From: Microbacter margulisiae
Lineage (GTDB): Bacteria > Bacteroidota > Bacteroidia > Bacteroidales > Paludibacteraceae
Direction of reading: 5' to 3'
Length of the DNA stretch: 64,000 bases
Assembly (NCBI RefSeq): GCF_014192515.1
Contig: NZ_JACHYB010000002.1
Coordinates: 558,001-622,000 of the forward strand
Shown here: in pieces, positions 8,503 to 18,700 of the stretch
Layout: each line of letters begins with the position of its first letter
Position numbering within the stretch: the stretch's first letter is position 1
Made by a program: the position numbers and the translations under genes
The notes under the pieces: model-generated
What the model was told of the DNA's origin: nothing
The model's input: the letters and a program-made list of their open reading frames with translations, nothing else
The model's database searches: none

Positions 8503-11500
8503 TTAAAACGACATTTGTACGCCAAATGAATATGTTTTTGTGAAAGGTGTGGTAGCTCCATACCAGCTTCCTGTTGATGATGCATCCGTAGTTTCCGGAT
8601 CAATAGGAATTTTGTTTTGAGCAAAAGTCAATAGATTCATTCCTTCAACATAAATACGGAACTTGTTTATACCTGCTTTTGCAAGCACAGTTTTTGGCAA
8701 GGTATATCCAATCGTTAGCGTTTTTAATCTCAAATAAGCCAGGTTAAGCAAATATTTTGTTTGCGGATAAAAGTTATTGCCTGATGTTGAAGAAGTATTA
8801 CCTGACCAAAATGCTTCACCTGATAGATTAGATGAACTATTCCCTTGATAAGGATTTGGATAAGTTGCATTTACATTAGAAGATGTCCAGTAATCCATTT
8901 GGTGTTGCAAAAAGATACTACTGCCGGTATAGCCCGGAATAGCAATACTACCGGTTGCCCAATAATCACGTTTACCTACACCTTGAAAATATGCATCAAG
9001 ATCAAAACCTTTCCAACTGCCACCCAAACGGAAGCTATATTGATATTGAGGAGTACAATTACCAATCTTCTTCAAATCTCCGTGATCAGCCAACGTCAAA
9101 GAGCCACCATCGATTTTACCATCTTTATTCAAATCAGCATATTTAACATCACCAGGTCCAAAAACAAAACTACCTGATTGCAATTTGACCTGACTTGGAG
9201 AATTTGCCACATCTGCAGCATCTTTGAAATATCCCACAGTTTGAAAACCCCAAATATCCCCATAAGTCATACCGGAATAATAGGTTGTTAAGGAATTAGA
9301 TGGGTTCCCACCCCATTTAGTAATCTTAGTAATGTAGTTATTCAAAGAAACATTGGCATACAATTGTATCCCATTGTGAAGTTGATAATGATAGTCTAAA
9401 GCAACTTCCCAACCGTTTGTTCTCAAATTTCCCACATTAGTTTTTGACGCACTTGTCCCAAATACTTGAGGTAAGGTTGTAGATGAAGAAATCATTCCTA
9501 CATTGTCACGTTGAAACCAATCAAAAGTTAAGCCTAAGTTATTATCCAGAAAGCGAGCATCAGTTCCAAAATCCAATGTATTAATACGTTCCCATGTTAA
9601 AGTAGAAGCGACTGTTTGAGGCATGCCTGTATATGTTGCTTTTGCACTTCCTACGATCCAAGAATTTTGTGCGGTAGTCATTACCGGCAAGAACAAATTG
9701 GTGGTACCAACATTTTGATTACCTATCGTACCATAAGACCCACGTATCTTCCAATCAGTAACTACTTTTTTAATACCTTTTGCAAAAGGTTCTTCTGTTA
9801 CTCTCCATCCAAGTGAACCTGAAGGGAAGAATGCCCAACGACCACTTACAGGGAAGTTTGACGAACCATCGTATCGTCCATCTAATTCTACCAAATACTT
9901 ATTATTAAAATCATAGTTTATACGTCCAAAATAACCGGCTACCGACCACCATGTATGTGCTGGTCCGTAGGTTGAACTTGTAGAAGTGATTACCGGAGGT
10001 GTTGAATTAGTTACCAACGCTATTTCACCCATAGAATTATTCATCAATCCATAGCCTTTACTAAATTGCTGCAAGAAGGTTCCCTTTTCTGCATTTAACC
10101 CAACCATGGCCTTAATAGAGTGCAACCCAAATCTCTTATCATAAGTCAAATAGCTATTAGAAGTTAACTGAGTTGTAAACGAACTGGTATAATCTGTTTC
10201 ATTATATGAAGCACTTGGCAATGTGCTGTTCAATGCCAATCCTCCTGACCAGAAATCCCATAATGAAATTTGTCCTCCAATCTCATGTCTGTTGGCATTA
10301 ATATTCATATAGCTAAACTCTGAACGAAACTTAAGGTTAGGCGTCAATTTGATAGTAGCAGCAATGTTAATATTCTGTGTATTTTGACGATAAGTACAAT
10401 TATTAGCATTTGCCAAATAACCGTTCACATTCCGAAAGTAATAGCTTTGCCCGCTATTAGGATCGGTATATTGTCCGTATGGGAAATATGCTCCCCAACG
10501 CCACATATAATAAAAATAATCCTGATAAGAATATGGATAATCGTAATTATATTGACGATTAGTGGTCTTAACATCCAAATTTAACCAATTATTGACATCT
10601 GCATTAATTCCGGCCATTAAATTGTATTGACTCAATTTATCCGGGTGAATTTTTAAAATGCCTTCCTGATAACTATATGTTCCTGATACGAAGTATGACA
10701 ACTTATCAGTTCCTCCTGAAAATTGCAAATTATGATTTTCTTGCGGCATAGTTTGATACATGATCTTAGTAGGATCCCAAATACGATAAAAATAGGCAGT
10801 CCCATTCACAATATCAAAATCTTGACCTTTAACCATCTGATTACTTGTCCTGTTTTTTGAATAGTTTGCTTCCCATTTTTGAATGCCTGCAATTAATTGA
10901 GGGGCCTGCATGCCAAACATATCAAAACCACTGCCTTGACGTGCAAATGCATTTACTTCCATATTAATTTCTGCTACTGGATCATTAGGGAATTGTGGCA
11001 ATTGGGTCGGAGTTCCCCACGAGAAATTATCAGAATAATCAATTTTAAATTTCGAATTTTTTTGACCTGATTTGGTTGTAATCAGAATAACTCCATCAGC
11101 TGCCCGCGCCCCAAATATTGAAGTTGAAGCTGCGTCCTTCAAAACACTGATACTAGCAATATCGTCAGGATTTACCATGGTAATATCAGGTACAACAACG
11201 CCATCAACTAAAATCAACGGAGTATTTCCACCGTTGATAGAAACCAATCCACGAATATTTATGGAAGGGGTTTCGGTTATTGACCCACCACCATAAGTAA
11301 TAGTAAGACCGGGAACATTTCCCTGCAAGCCTTTTGCTACATCTGTGAAAGGTTTTGCGCTCAAAGATTTTGACACATCTACAGTTGATACTGCTCCCGT
11401 CAAATTCTCCTTACGCTGGGTACCATAACCTACAACCACAACATCCTGCATTTGCACATTCGATTCTGCTAAAATTACATTAATCACAGAACGATTACCT

Positions 11501-11772
11501 ACGATTTCTTCTTTTGACGTATAACCCATAAATGAAAATTGCAACTTATCCTTCGATGTTGCCGAGAGTGAATAAAGCCCATTGACATCAGTTATTGTGC
11601 CGGTAGAAGTACCGACAATTTTTACCGATGCACCAATAATAGGTTGATTATTGGTATCAACCACCTTTCCTTTAATAATTCTTGTTTGTGCATACCCGTT
11701 TGTTATCACAAAAAATGATAACAAGACAGCAATACCCAAACGAATCCATTGTTGTTGAAAAGTTCTCATCAT
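8503..11772 (-). CDS. SusC/RagA-family TonB-dependent outer-membrane transporter (pair 1)
   Basis: The frame is open to 11880, but I place the start at 11772 (1089 residues) because the paralogue at 15,775-19,137 starts with the same MMR...QQQWIR sequence, giving a normal signal peptide ending in NGYAQ. Order of parts: carboxypeptidase-D-like domain (about 30-105, GKVVDTNNQPIIGASV), SusC signature VVVVGYGTQRKENLTGAVS, TonB plug (PLILVDGV, ISVLKDAASTSIFGARAADGVILITTK), then a 22-strand barrel ending in a terminal Phe. It has no STN domain, so signalling to an anti-sigma factor is not expected. It imports the ligand gathered by the SusD encoded just after it. Confidence 0.93.
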   Translation of the reverse strand: MMRTFQQQWIRLGIAVLLSFFVITNGYAQTRIIKGKVVDTNNQPIIGASVKIVGTSTGTITDVNGLYSLSATSKDKLQFSFMGYTSKEEIVGNRSVINVILAESNVQMQDVVVVGYGTQRKENLTGAVSTVDVSKSLSAKPFTDVAKGLQGNVPGLTITYGGGSITETPSINIRGLVSINGGNTPLILVDGVVVPDITMVNPDDIASISVLKDAASTSIFGARAADGVILITTKSGQKNSKFKIDYSDNFSWGTPTQLPQFPNDPVAEINMEVNAFARQGSGFDMFGMQAPQLIAGIQKWEANYSKNRTSNQMVKGQDFDIVNGTAYFYRIWDPTKIMYQTMPQENHNLQFSGGTDKLSYFVSGTYSYQEGILKIHPDKLSQYNLMAGINADVNNWLNLDVKTTNRQYNYDYPYSYQDYFYYMWRWGAYFPYGQYTDPNSGQSYYFRNVNGYLANANNCTYRQNTQNINIAATIKLTPNLKFRSEFSYMNINANRHEIGGQISLWDFWSGGLALNSTLPSASYNETDYTSSFTTQLTSNSYLTYDKRFGLHSIKAMVGLNAEKGTFLQQFSKGYGLMNNSMGEIALVTNSTPPVITSTSSTYGPAHTWWSVAGYFGRINYDFNNKYLVELDGRYDGSSNFPVSGRWAFFPSGSLGWRVTEEPFAKGIKKVVTDWKIRGSYGTIGNQNVGTTNLFLPVMTTAQNSWIVGSAKATYTGMPQTVASTLTWERINTLDFGTDARFLDNNLGLTFDWFQRDNVGMISSSTTLPQVFGTSASKTNVGNLRTNGWEVALDYHYQLHNGIQLYANVSLNNYITKITKWGGNPSNSLTTYYSGMTYGDIWGFQTVGYFKDAADVANSPSQVKLQSGSFVFGPGDVKYADLNKDGKIDGGSLTLADHGDLKKIGNCTPQYQYSFRLGGSWKGFDLDAYFQGVGKRDYWATGSIAIPGYTGSSIFLQHQMDYWTSSNVNATYPNPYQGNSSSNLSGEAFWSGNTSSTSGNNFYPQTKYLLNLAYLRLKTLTIGYTLPKTVLAKAGINKFRIYVEGMNLLTFAQNKIPIDPETTDASSTGSWYGATTPFTKTYSFGVQMSF
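11377..11772 (-). repeat. susC 5' direct repeat, copy 1
   Basis: The first ~132 codons of this susC are nearly the same as those of the second susC (18,742-19,137). By my residue-by-residue comparison 119 of 132 amino acids agree, and long DNA stretches are unchanged, while the rest of the two genes is clearly diverged. The copies are in the same orientation, 7365 bp apart. Confidence 0.85.
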
Positions 11773-11880
11773 AACCTTGGGGATTAAAAAATAAAGAAAT
11801 GATTTAATTACGCCTTTTTCATGGAATAGAAGATTTGAGGCGGACAAAACTTCCAGCTTTCTATTAAATTTTAAGATCAT

Positions 11881-12537
11881 TCAACTTCTCACTCAATTTC
11901 TAACATCAAAAAGAGCGAAAGAATAAATTTGAATAAATAACGCATCTTCAATCGGAAATATCTTTGAATCTTCTTCAAACACAACGCATATTTCTATTAA
12001 AACTTTCTTAGTTACTACAAACATTACCTGTAATATAAAAAATAAATACAAGAAGAAGAGTGAATAACAGTAATATGCAAAATCATATAATCAATTAGTT
12101 TCAAGATAAAAACAAGGAGCATAGAACTCATTCCTATATCTTATCCGCAACAAAATTAGTTCAATTTTTTCAAGAAGCAAATGCAAAAGTAATATTTATG
12201 TTTTTTGCTTTTACTTTATTCTTATTTTGATTATTGAAACTATTATTGATACTAAAATCAATTCAAAATAGGGAATATATTAAAAAAGAACAAAGGGATC
12301 ACTTGCTACTTCTCTAAATTCACTATACCTATTGGTGCAATCGCCTAATTAATGCATCGGGAGCAAAAAGTTCAGAAAACAAAAACCTCTATATATTAAG
12401 AAGTTAACACACTTTTAAAAAAGGAGTACAATACTACTTACTATGACACTATATCTAATAATGAAGATTATATTTTGTGGCAGAGAAACAAATAACTATA
12501 TACAGAAAAACGATTCCGTAGGATAATTGATATTGCA
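11881..12537. other. Intergenic region carrying the susC-1 promoter and a long leader
   Basis: There is no supported gene in these 657 bases. The part from 11,773 to about 12,144 would be a ~370-nt 5' leader of the susC-1 transcript. The bases beyond 12,182 are strongly AT-rich with T-runs (around 12,195-12,240) that could act as upstream promoter elements. The remainder up to the GH18 stop shows nothing I can name. Confidence 0.5.
12151..12181 (-). promoter_or_regulatory. Promoter of susC pair 1 (-33 TTTG, N19, -7 TAATTTTG)
   Basis: On the minus strand TTTG (12,178-12,181) is followed after exactly 19 bases by TAATTTTG (12,151-12,158), matching the Bacteroidota TTTG-N19-TAnnTTTG promoter. 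The same block, with conserved spacer bases, occurs before the second susC at 19,485-19,515. Transcription would start near 12,144. Confidence 0.7.
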
Positions 12538-13596
12538 TTATTTCATACGATTTATTTCATTTTCAACAGCTTCCATTAGCGAACTATTATCATTGGTATC
12601 CATGCTAATCTCCCAAAACATAACACCACCCAGCCCCTGGGAAAACGAATATTGTATTTTACGTTGGACGGTAGTCATTCCATTGTAATAAATCCAAAAA
12701 GGAGCAGAATGTGTAGTAGTAATCACTAGCGCAGAGTCAGACATACAATCTCCTCCCTGATCTATAATATCAGCGTATGACAATGTATTCCCAGTCATTG
12801 AAATTCCTGAAGGGCGTCCATAGAAAGGAATTCCAGCAACAAATTTTGTTCGTGCCAAATTACGCACGGTTATCCAATAATTAAAACTGGCCAACAACAT
12901 AGAATATGGACTATGTTGCACATAAGATTGCGTAGTACTATAATCATCATAAATCATAACATTAAACCAATCTACATCATCAAACACATCAGGTAAAATT
13001 CCATTTGAAACTGCCCCGACATATAAACCGCTTGTAATAGCCATAGTCAAAAGATATGGGTTACCTTTATGGCAAAAATCGCTCAATTGCTTCATCAAGA
13101 GTGCATTATAATAACCGGAACCGTCAGAAACAGAAGGATATTCCCAGTCATTATCAATGCCATCCAAATTGTATTTACTGATATCTTCTTTTAATGCGTT
13201 TACAAACAGATCACGGGTTGATTTTTGCGAAGCCATTAACACAAAATATTGCTGGCTCCCATTAAAGCTCAAAAGAACTTTGACTCCCAGAGCATGACAT
13301 CGACTAACCAATGTTTGCAACTTATCCGGTTGATCAATTTCCGGCAATAATGACGAATTAATGGTTGCAAAAGCGTATATCACAACATCAAGCTGTCTTA
13401 GTTTCGAATCGGGTATTGCATCAATATTTCGATATGATGGAATATATCCTACCACTTGAAATTTCGAATTGACAGGAGCTTTATAAAATGTCACAGTAGA
13501 ACTTTCATCAATTTGGTCAGGAGTATCATCTCTTTTACTACAAGACGAAAATATCACAATAAATAGAAGAAACAATATAAAAAGCTTATTCTTCAT
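12538..13596 (-). CDS. GH18 family lipoprotein (chitinase or endo-beta-N-acetylglucosaminidase type)
   Basis: The 352-residue protein has a lipoprotein signal (acylated Cys19 in FSSCSKR) and a single GH18 barrel. The catalytic DxxDxDxE motif is complete as LDGIDNDWEYP, with Glu152 the acid. Other barrel landmarks are VVGYIPSYR, LLSFNGS, DWFNVMIYDDY, FVAGIPFYGRP and GGVMFWEISMD. GH18 enzymes cut beta-1,4 bonds next to GlcNAc by substrate-assisted catalysis. No carbohydrate-binding module is attached. It is the third gene after susC-2 and susD-2 and would cut GlcNAc-containing polymers at the cell surface for import. Chitin, N-glycan and peptidoglycan cannot be told apart from the motif. Confidence 0.88.
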   Translation of the reverse strand: MKNKLFILFLLFIVIFSSCSKRDDTPDQIDESSTVTFYKAPVNSKFQVVGYIPSYRNIDAIPDSKLRQLDVVIYAFATINSSLLPEIDQPDKLQTLVSRCHALGVKVLLSFNGSQQYFVLMASQKSTRDLFVNALKEDISKYNLDGIDNDWEYPSVSDGSGYYNALLMKQLSDFCHKGNPYLLTMAITSGLYVGAVSNGILPDVFDDVDWFNVMIYDDYSTTQSYVQHSPYSMLLASFNYWITVRNLARTKFVAGIPFYGRPSGISMTGNTLSYADIIDQGGDCMSDSALVITTTHSAPFWIYYNGMTTVQRKIQYSFSQGLGGVMFWEISMDTNDNSSLMEAVENEINRMK

Positions 13597-13643
13597 AGCA
13601 CCATAAGATTAACAAGCCGGGTTAGAAACATAAAATAAGACAA

Positions 13644-13692
13644 AGCAGGACTACGCATGATAAAATTATTCGATTTAATGCATAGTCCTGCT
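13644..13692 (-). terminator. Hairpin between susD-2 and the GH18 gene
   Basis: The arms AGCAGGACTA and TAGTCCTGCT pair perfectly, with further pairing inside (GCAT/ATGC). On the minus strand it is followed by TTTGTCTTATTTTA. It may be a leaky terminator or a processing hairpin that sets the GH18 level below that of susCD. Confidence 0.5.
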
Positions 13693-13720
13693 CAATAAAT
13701 GCTGCTCAAAGTATAATAAA

Positions 13721-15736
13721 CTACCTATTAGCCCAACCTGGATTTTGTGTTAAATTATTAGTATAACCGGCATTCTGGTAAAGTGTAAATTGATCCTTCC
13801 CAATTGGAGACAAGTAAACTTCCAATCCTGACATGGTTCCACTACCATACCCGTTTGAATTAAATGACCTTGAAGTAATCACTGTAGGAGATGTTGAATA
13901 TATAATATAACCCGAGGCTGGACCTCCACCTGCGCCTGGGGTTCCATTGCTATCAAGCCATGGCGTAGCAACCGTGTTATCTACGTTATTATTAGCAGCC
14001 AGCAAAGGCTTCAATTTATACATCAGAGAAGAAGCGTTTCCTGTTTTTGGATCCAATCCGATACTCATGTCAATCCATGCTCCTCTATTGACTGTCAGCT
14101 GAGGCTGACGAGTATAATCCATATAATGCAATTTTCCCCAGCGTTTTAAGTCATCAAAGCGAAAACCTTCTAACGCCAATTCAATACGACGTTCCCGTCT
14201 AATTTCCCATATCATAGGAGGAACTTCGTAGCTTGTCCCATCAGGATTAATATCTCTATCCGGATCATTAATCAATATCCCGTTGACAGCAGGATACCCA
14301 CCTATAGATTGTAGATGAGGCATATTTATCCCTGACCGATCGCGTATTTTATTAATTGAAATATCTAAATCAGATTGTGAAATCGGCACAGGAACATTAC
14401 CGGAAATATTTGTATTTGCAATTTCAGCACAGGCTTCTGCATAGTTCAACAAAACCTCATCATAACAAATAATAGGAGCGCTAGTTATATTTGTGTTCAA
14501 CACTGCCGTATAATAATCATTATCATTTAAAAACTTCCGAATAGCCATACCAGTAAGAGCATAATCAGCATCTCCATTTGCTCCTGGAAAAGCTGCCGCT
14601 TGTAACCTTAATGAATCAGGACAAATCGTTGAACCTATTCGCGGATCTAGCAATGACGTGCCAGTTTTGAATTTTCTATAACTAAAAGAAGAAGAAGCCG
14701 GATCCAGATTTATCGTTTGTGATTGCTTTTGAGGCAATCCATCTTTACAGAGGAAAGCATCCAGTAAATTTTTAGATATCCCTACTTGAGCATTTTGATA
14801 GGCTACATAAGATTCTACCGAATGAGAAACTATTCCACTTGCATACGAACGATACATAATCACTTCCGAGTTACCTGCCAGATTGGTTGAAACAAATAGT
14901 GACCGCAAAGGATCTCCACCTCCGGATACTACTGTATTATTGATACTGTAGCGTCCGCTATTCATGACATCTAACGCATATTCCTTAGCTTTTTGATAGT
15001 ATCGTAAAGCTTTGCTTTTATCATATCCAAAAACAGATGGATAATATCTAAATACTGATGCTTCATATAACATAATTCTTGAAGCAAAGGCAGCTACAAC
15101 ATCTTTGGTAATTGTAGTACCTTGAGGATAGCCAAGGGTCACCTCGCTAATACGAGTATGGGCAATCGCATAATCAAAATCGGCTATCATACTATCAACA
15201 ACTAATGAACGAGGATCGCGGGGTTTATAAAGTAGAGCCGTTTGGCTCTGATCCACTACAGTATTATAGTAAGGACAATCCCCATACGATTTAATAATGA
15301 GAGCGTATGCTAAAGCTCTGAAAAATCTACCCACTCCTAACCAGTGGTTACGTGTAGAATCATCAATGTTAGTAGTTTGGTTAACATTAGCGATAAAAAT
15401 ATTAGCTTTACGAACCCATGTATAATTCCAGCCTCCGGTATTAGGAACAGTTGTCGCAAATATATTACTTCCCCCTGCATAGTCGTCACTGGTATTGGTA
15501 CCACCCAAAGCCTCATAATATGGGCCATACGTATAATCCTGCCCATAACCAAAAAAATAGTTACCAAAAACTCCTGTTGATGTATTCCCCGAAAGGAATC
15601 CCCAGGAAAAAGCCCTGACGCTAGCTTCCGATGTCCAATATTGAGAATTGGATACACTGGTTATAGGCCCTTTATCCAAGTAATTAGTACAACTAACTAC
15701 AAAACATGCCACAATGGCAAAATATATCATTTTCAT
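13721..15736 (-). CDS. SusD/RagB-family outer-membrane nutrient-binding lipoprotein (pair 2)
   Basis: A 671-residue lipoprotein with acylated Cys16 (FVVSCTNYLD) and the SusD N-terminal pattern YLDKGPITSVSNSQYWTSE. The family signature IRRERRIELALEGFRFDDLKRW is near residue 510, and the C-terminus has QNPGW. It is longer than the usual 500-600 residues because of insertions in the C-terminal half, around RQPQLTVNRGAWIDMSIGL and the Gly-rich stretch after it. The gene begins 38 bases after susC-2, and the pair should form one transport complex in the outer membrane. Confidence 0.93.
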   Translation of the reverse strand: MKMIYFAIVACFVVSCTNYLDKGPITSVSNSQYWTSEASVRAFSWGFLSGNTSTGVFGNYFFGYGQDYTYGPYYEALGGTNTSDDYAGGSNIFATTVPNTGGWNYTWVRKANIFIANVNQTTNIDDSTRNHWLGVGRFFRALAYALIIKSYGDCPYYNTVVDQSQTALLYKPRDPRSLVVDSMIADFDYAIAHTRISEVTLGYPQGTTITKDVVAAFASRIMLYEASVFRYYPSVFGYDKSKALRYYQKAKEYALDVMNSGRYSINNTVVSGGGDPLRSLFVSTNLAGNSEVIMYRSYASGIVSHSVESYVAYQNAQVGISKNLLDAFLCKDGLPQKQSQTINLDPASSSFSYRKFKTGTSLLDPRIGSTICPDSLRLQAAAFPGANGDADYALTGMAIRKFLNDNDYYTAVLNTNITSAPIICYDEVLLNYAEACAEIANTNISGNVPVPISQSDLDISINKIRDRSGINMPHLQSIGGYPAVNGILINDPDRDINPDGTSYEVPPMIWEIRRERRIELALEGFRFDDLKRWGKLHYMDYTRQPQLTVNRGAWIDMSIGLDPKTGNASSLMYKLKPLLAANNNVDNTVATPWLDSNGTPGAGGGPASGYIIYSTSPTVITSRSFNSNGYGSGTMSGLEVYLSPIGKDQFTLYQNAGYTNNLTQNPGWANR

Positions 15737-15774
15737 TTTGAAGTATTTTAAGTATTAAACAAAGAGCATTTCAA

Positions 15775-18700
15775 TTAAAATTTTACTTGAAGCCCAGCAG
15801 AATAAGCCTTTACAAAAGGATAGCTACGTCCATAAGCAATTGCATCACCCACACTACCGGTCTCAGGATCAATCGGGGCTGTAACATGATCAAAAGTCAA
15901 CAAATTATCGATGCTAATGTATATTCTAAGATTTTGAATAAATGCTTTAGAAATCATCGATTTTGGGAAAGAATAGCCAACCGCAAGATTTTTCAAACGT
16001 AGATATGCAAGATTTTGCATATATTTATCACTCACTTGAAAATTCCCGGTTGAAGACGAACCACTGTTGGATGGACGGGGATAAACAGGATCTTTTACTT
16101 GTGATACAAAATAATCAGATTTTGATGGATCAGTAACATTAGGTGTATACCAATAATTTGTTTGTGTCGTTAACAAGCTTGGACTATTACCGGTATCAAA
16201 CCCGGGAAGAGTAGCTGATGATGCTATCCAATTTTTACAGCTGCCAACACCTTGAAAAAACATATTAAGATCGAACCCTTTCCAAGATGCTCCAATCGTA
16301 AAATTATACTGATCGCGAGGAGTATTATATCCTAGCAATGACATATCTCCATGATTAGCAACAGTACCATCCCCAGCATCAATTACACCATCCCCATTCA
16401 AATCCTTATATTTAACATCCCCAGGGCCGAAAGTTCCTAACTTCGACTGAGTCGCAATGCCTGGTTTAAGTTGATATTGTCCGCTTGATACCGCGATAGC
16501 ATTATTGGCATCCCGTTGAAAATCATCAACATTAAAAAGTCTGTCAAACTTATATCCATATACAGCTCCGATACGTTGGCCAACCCGATAGCCCGTATAG
16601 GAAGTTGAGTAAACCCATTTGGTTATAGTCTCAATATAATCAGATAAACCAGCAGATAGATTAATTGTCAGGCCATTATTAAAAATATGTCGATAATTTA
16701 ATTGAAGTTCCCAACCTTTTGTCGTCAATGCTCCAAAATTCTGATAGGCAGCAGTTGTCCCAAAAGTCAATGGCACAGGGGATCCCGCTGTTATCATACC
16801 TGAAGTGACACGTTGATACCAATCATATGTTATATTCAAATCATTGATTAATTGTAAGTCAGCGCCAAAATCTGCCGTAGTCACTTTCTCCCAAGTTAAC
16901 GAAGTGGATACAGTGGTAGGTGTACCAAAAAAGGTTTGATTTGCGCCATTTACATACCATAATGAACCTCCAACATTTACGTTAGTCCCATAATATGGAG
17001 TTAAGGTAGATATAAATGAATTTGCAGCAACATCTTGATTTCCAAGCATTCCATAAGAGGCGCGAAGTTTTCCCGAAGTTAATATCTTCGTAATCCCACG
17101 CATAAAAGGTTCTTGGGTAAAACGCCAGCCTAAAGATCCTGACGGGAAAACAGCCCAACGATTTGCAGCAGGAAATAAAGAAGAGCCATCATATCTCATA
17201 TCATATTCCAATAGATATTTATCATCATATGAATAATTGATTCTACCAAAAGCACCTGCAGTTGCCCACTGCGTTGGCGAACTAGTCAGATAGCCAGCAC
17301 CAATAACACCGACGGTTTGAGTGCCGGAGGCCAATCCAATATTAGCTTGAGAGTTTATTAATAGATTAGCTTTCTTTGATATGTAACCATTCCTTATAAA
17401 ATCTTCAGTATTGACACCAGCCGTAACTTTTAAATCATGTTTATCAATTTTCTTTTTGTAGGTAAAATATCCATTGAACGCTCTTGTTCTCTCATACATG
17501 AAATCTTCTTCTATATAATTGGTATTGGTACTAACAATTCCATAATTAAACCCACTTGGAGTAGATGAATTGGGAGTGCCCCATGTGTTCAACGCATAAA
17601 AATCACCTCCTCGGACAGTAGCTCTTGTATCTTGATTGGAAAAAGTATAGTCAGCATCAAAAGTTAATCCCTCTAATATCTTTGCAGTGGCAGCTATTGT
17701 CACACGAGATAGTATAGCATCCGTAGTGTTATCATTTGCTTGTCGAACCGCATTGACTGCATCTTTTACGGGTTGCCCATTCATATAACCGTAAGGAGAG
17801 AAACTTGACCATCTATACATATAATAAAAAGCATTGTACCTCGAGGCAGTATTAAGAAGATTAAATGGCGTTGTATAATCAGAATTTGAAAGCATTGAAT
17901 TTAATCTAAGTTCCAGCCACTTATTGACAACCCCATTAATATTAGCCGTCAAATTATATCTTTTATAACTATCAGGATTGACCTTTAACAAACCAGATTG
18001 ATTCAAATAAGCTCCACTTAAATTATAAGAAATTTTTTCACCTCCTCCTGAAACAGAAATATTATGTTGACTCATGGGGGTATATCTCTTCAAGTATAAA
18101 TGAGTAGGATCATAAGTTCTATAACCGTAAAACTTTCCTCCAATGATATCATAATCTCTACCTCTAACAATATCCTCTCCCAGATTCTTATTACCATATT
18201 GCTTCAACCAGTCTTTCATAGTCTGAATAGTAGAAGCATTTGCATATACAAACCCACCATTTGCGTCAGCAGGATTAGTTGGATTTGCTCTTTGATTAAC
18301 AGCTAATAAAAAGGCTGCATTTGTAGGAGCATCTGCAATATTCATAGTTATGGTTGGAGTATTCTCTGAAAAATTAACAGAATAATCTACAACAGCCCGT
18401 TGGTTAAACTTTCCTTGCTTTGTTGTGATTAAAATAACCCCCCATGTGGCCCGTGCCCCATAAATTGCACTTGAAGACGCATCCTTTAAGACAGATATGC
18501 TTGCAATATCATTAGGATTGATCATCATGAGATTTGGTACCTCAACCCCATCAACAAGAATAAGTGGAGACGCCGCCCCGTTTGATGAAGCTCCATTCCC
18601 TAACGATCCCACACTACCTCTTAATTTAATAGACGGATTAACACCAAGATCTCCCGTCGGCGCCGTAATTGTTAGCCCTGGAGCCACACCTTCCAAGCCA

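Noticed and set aside
11773..11880. Longer N-terminus for the first SusC protein
   Set aside because: The 36 extra residues precede a normal signal peptide, and the paralogue starts at the same MMR position.
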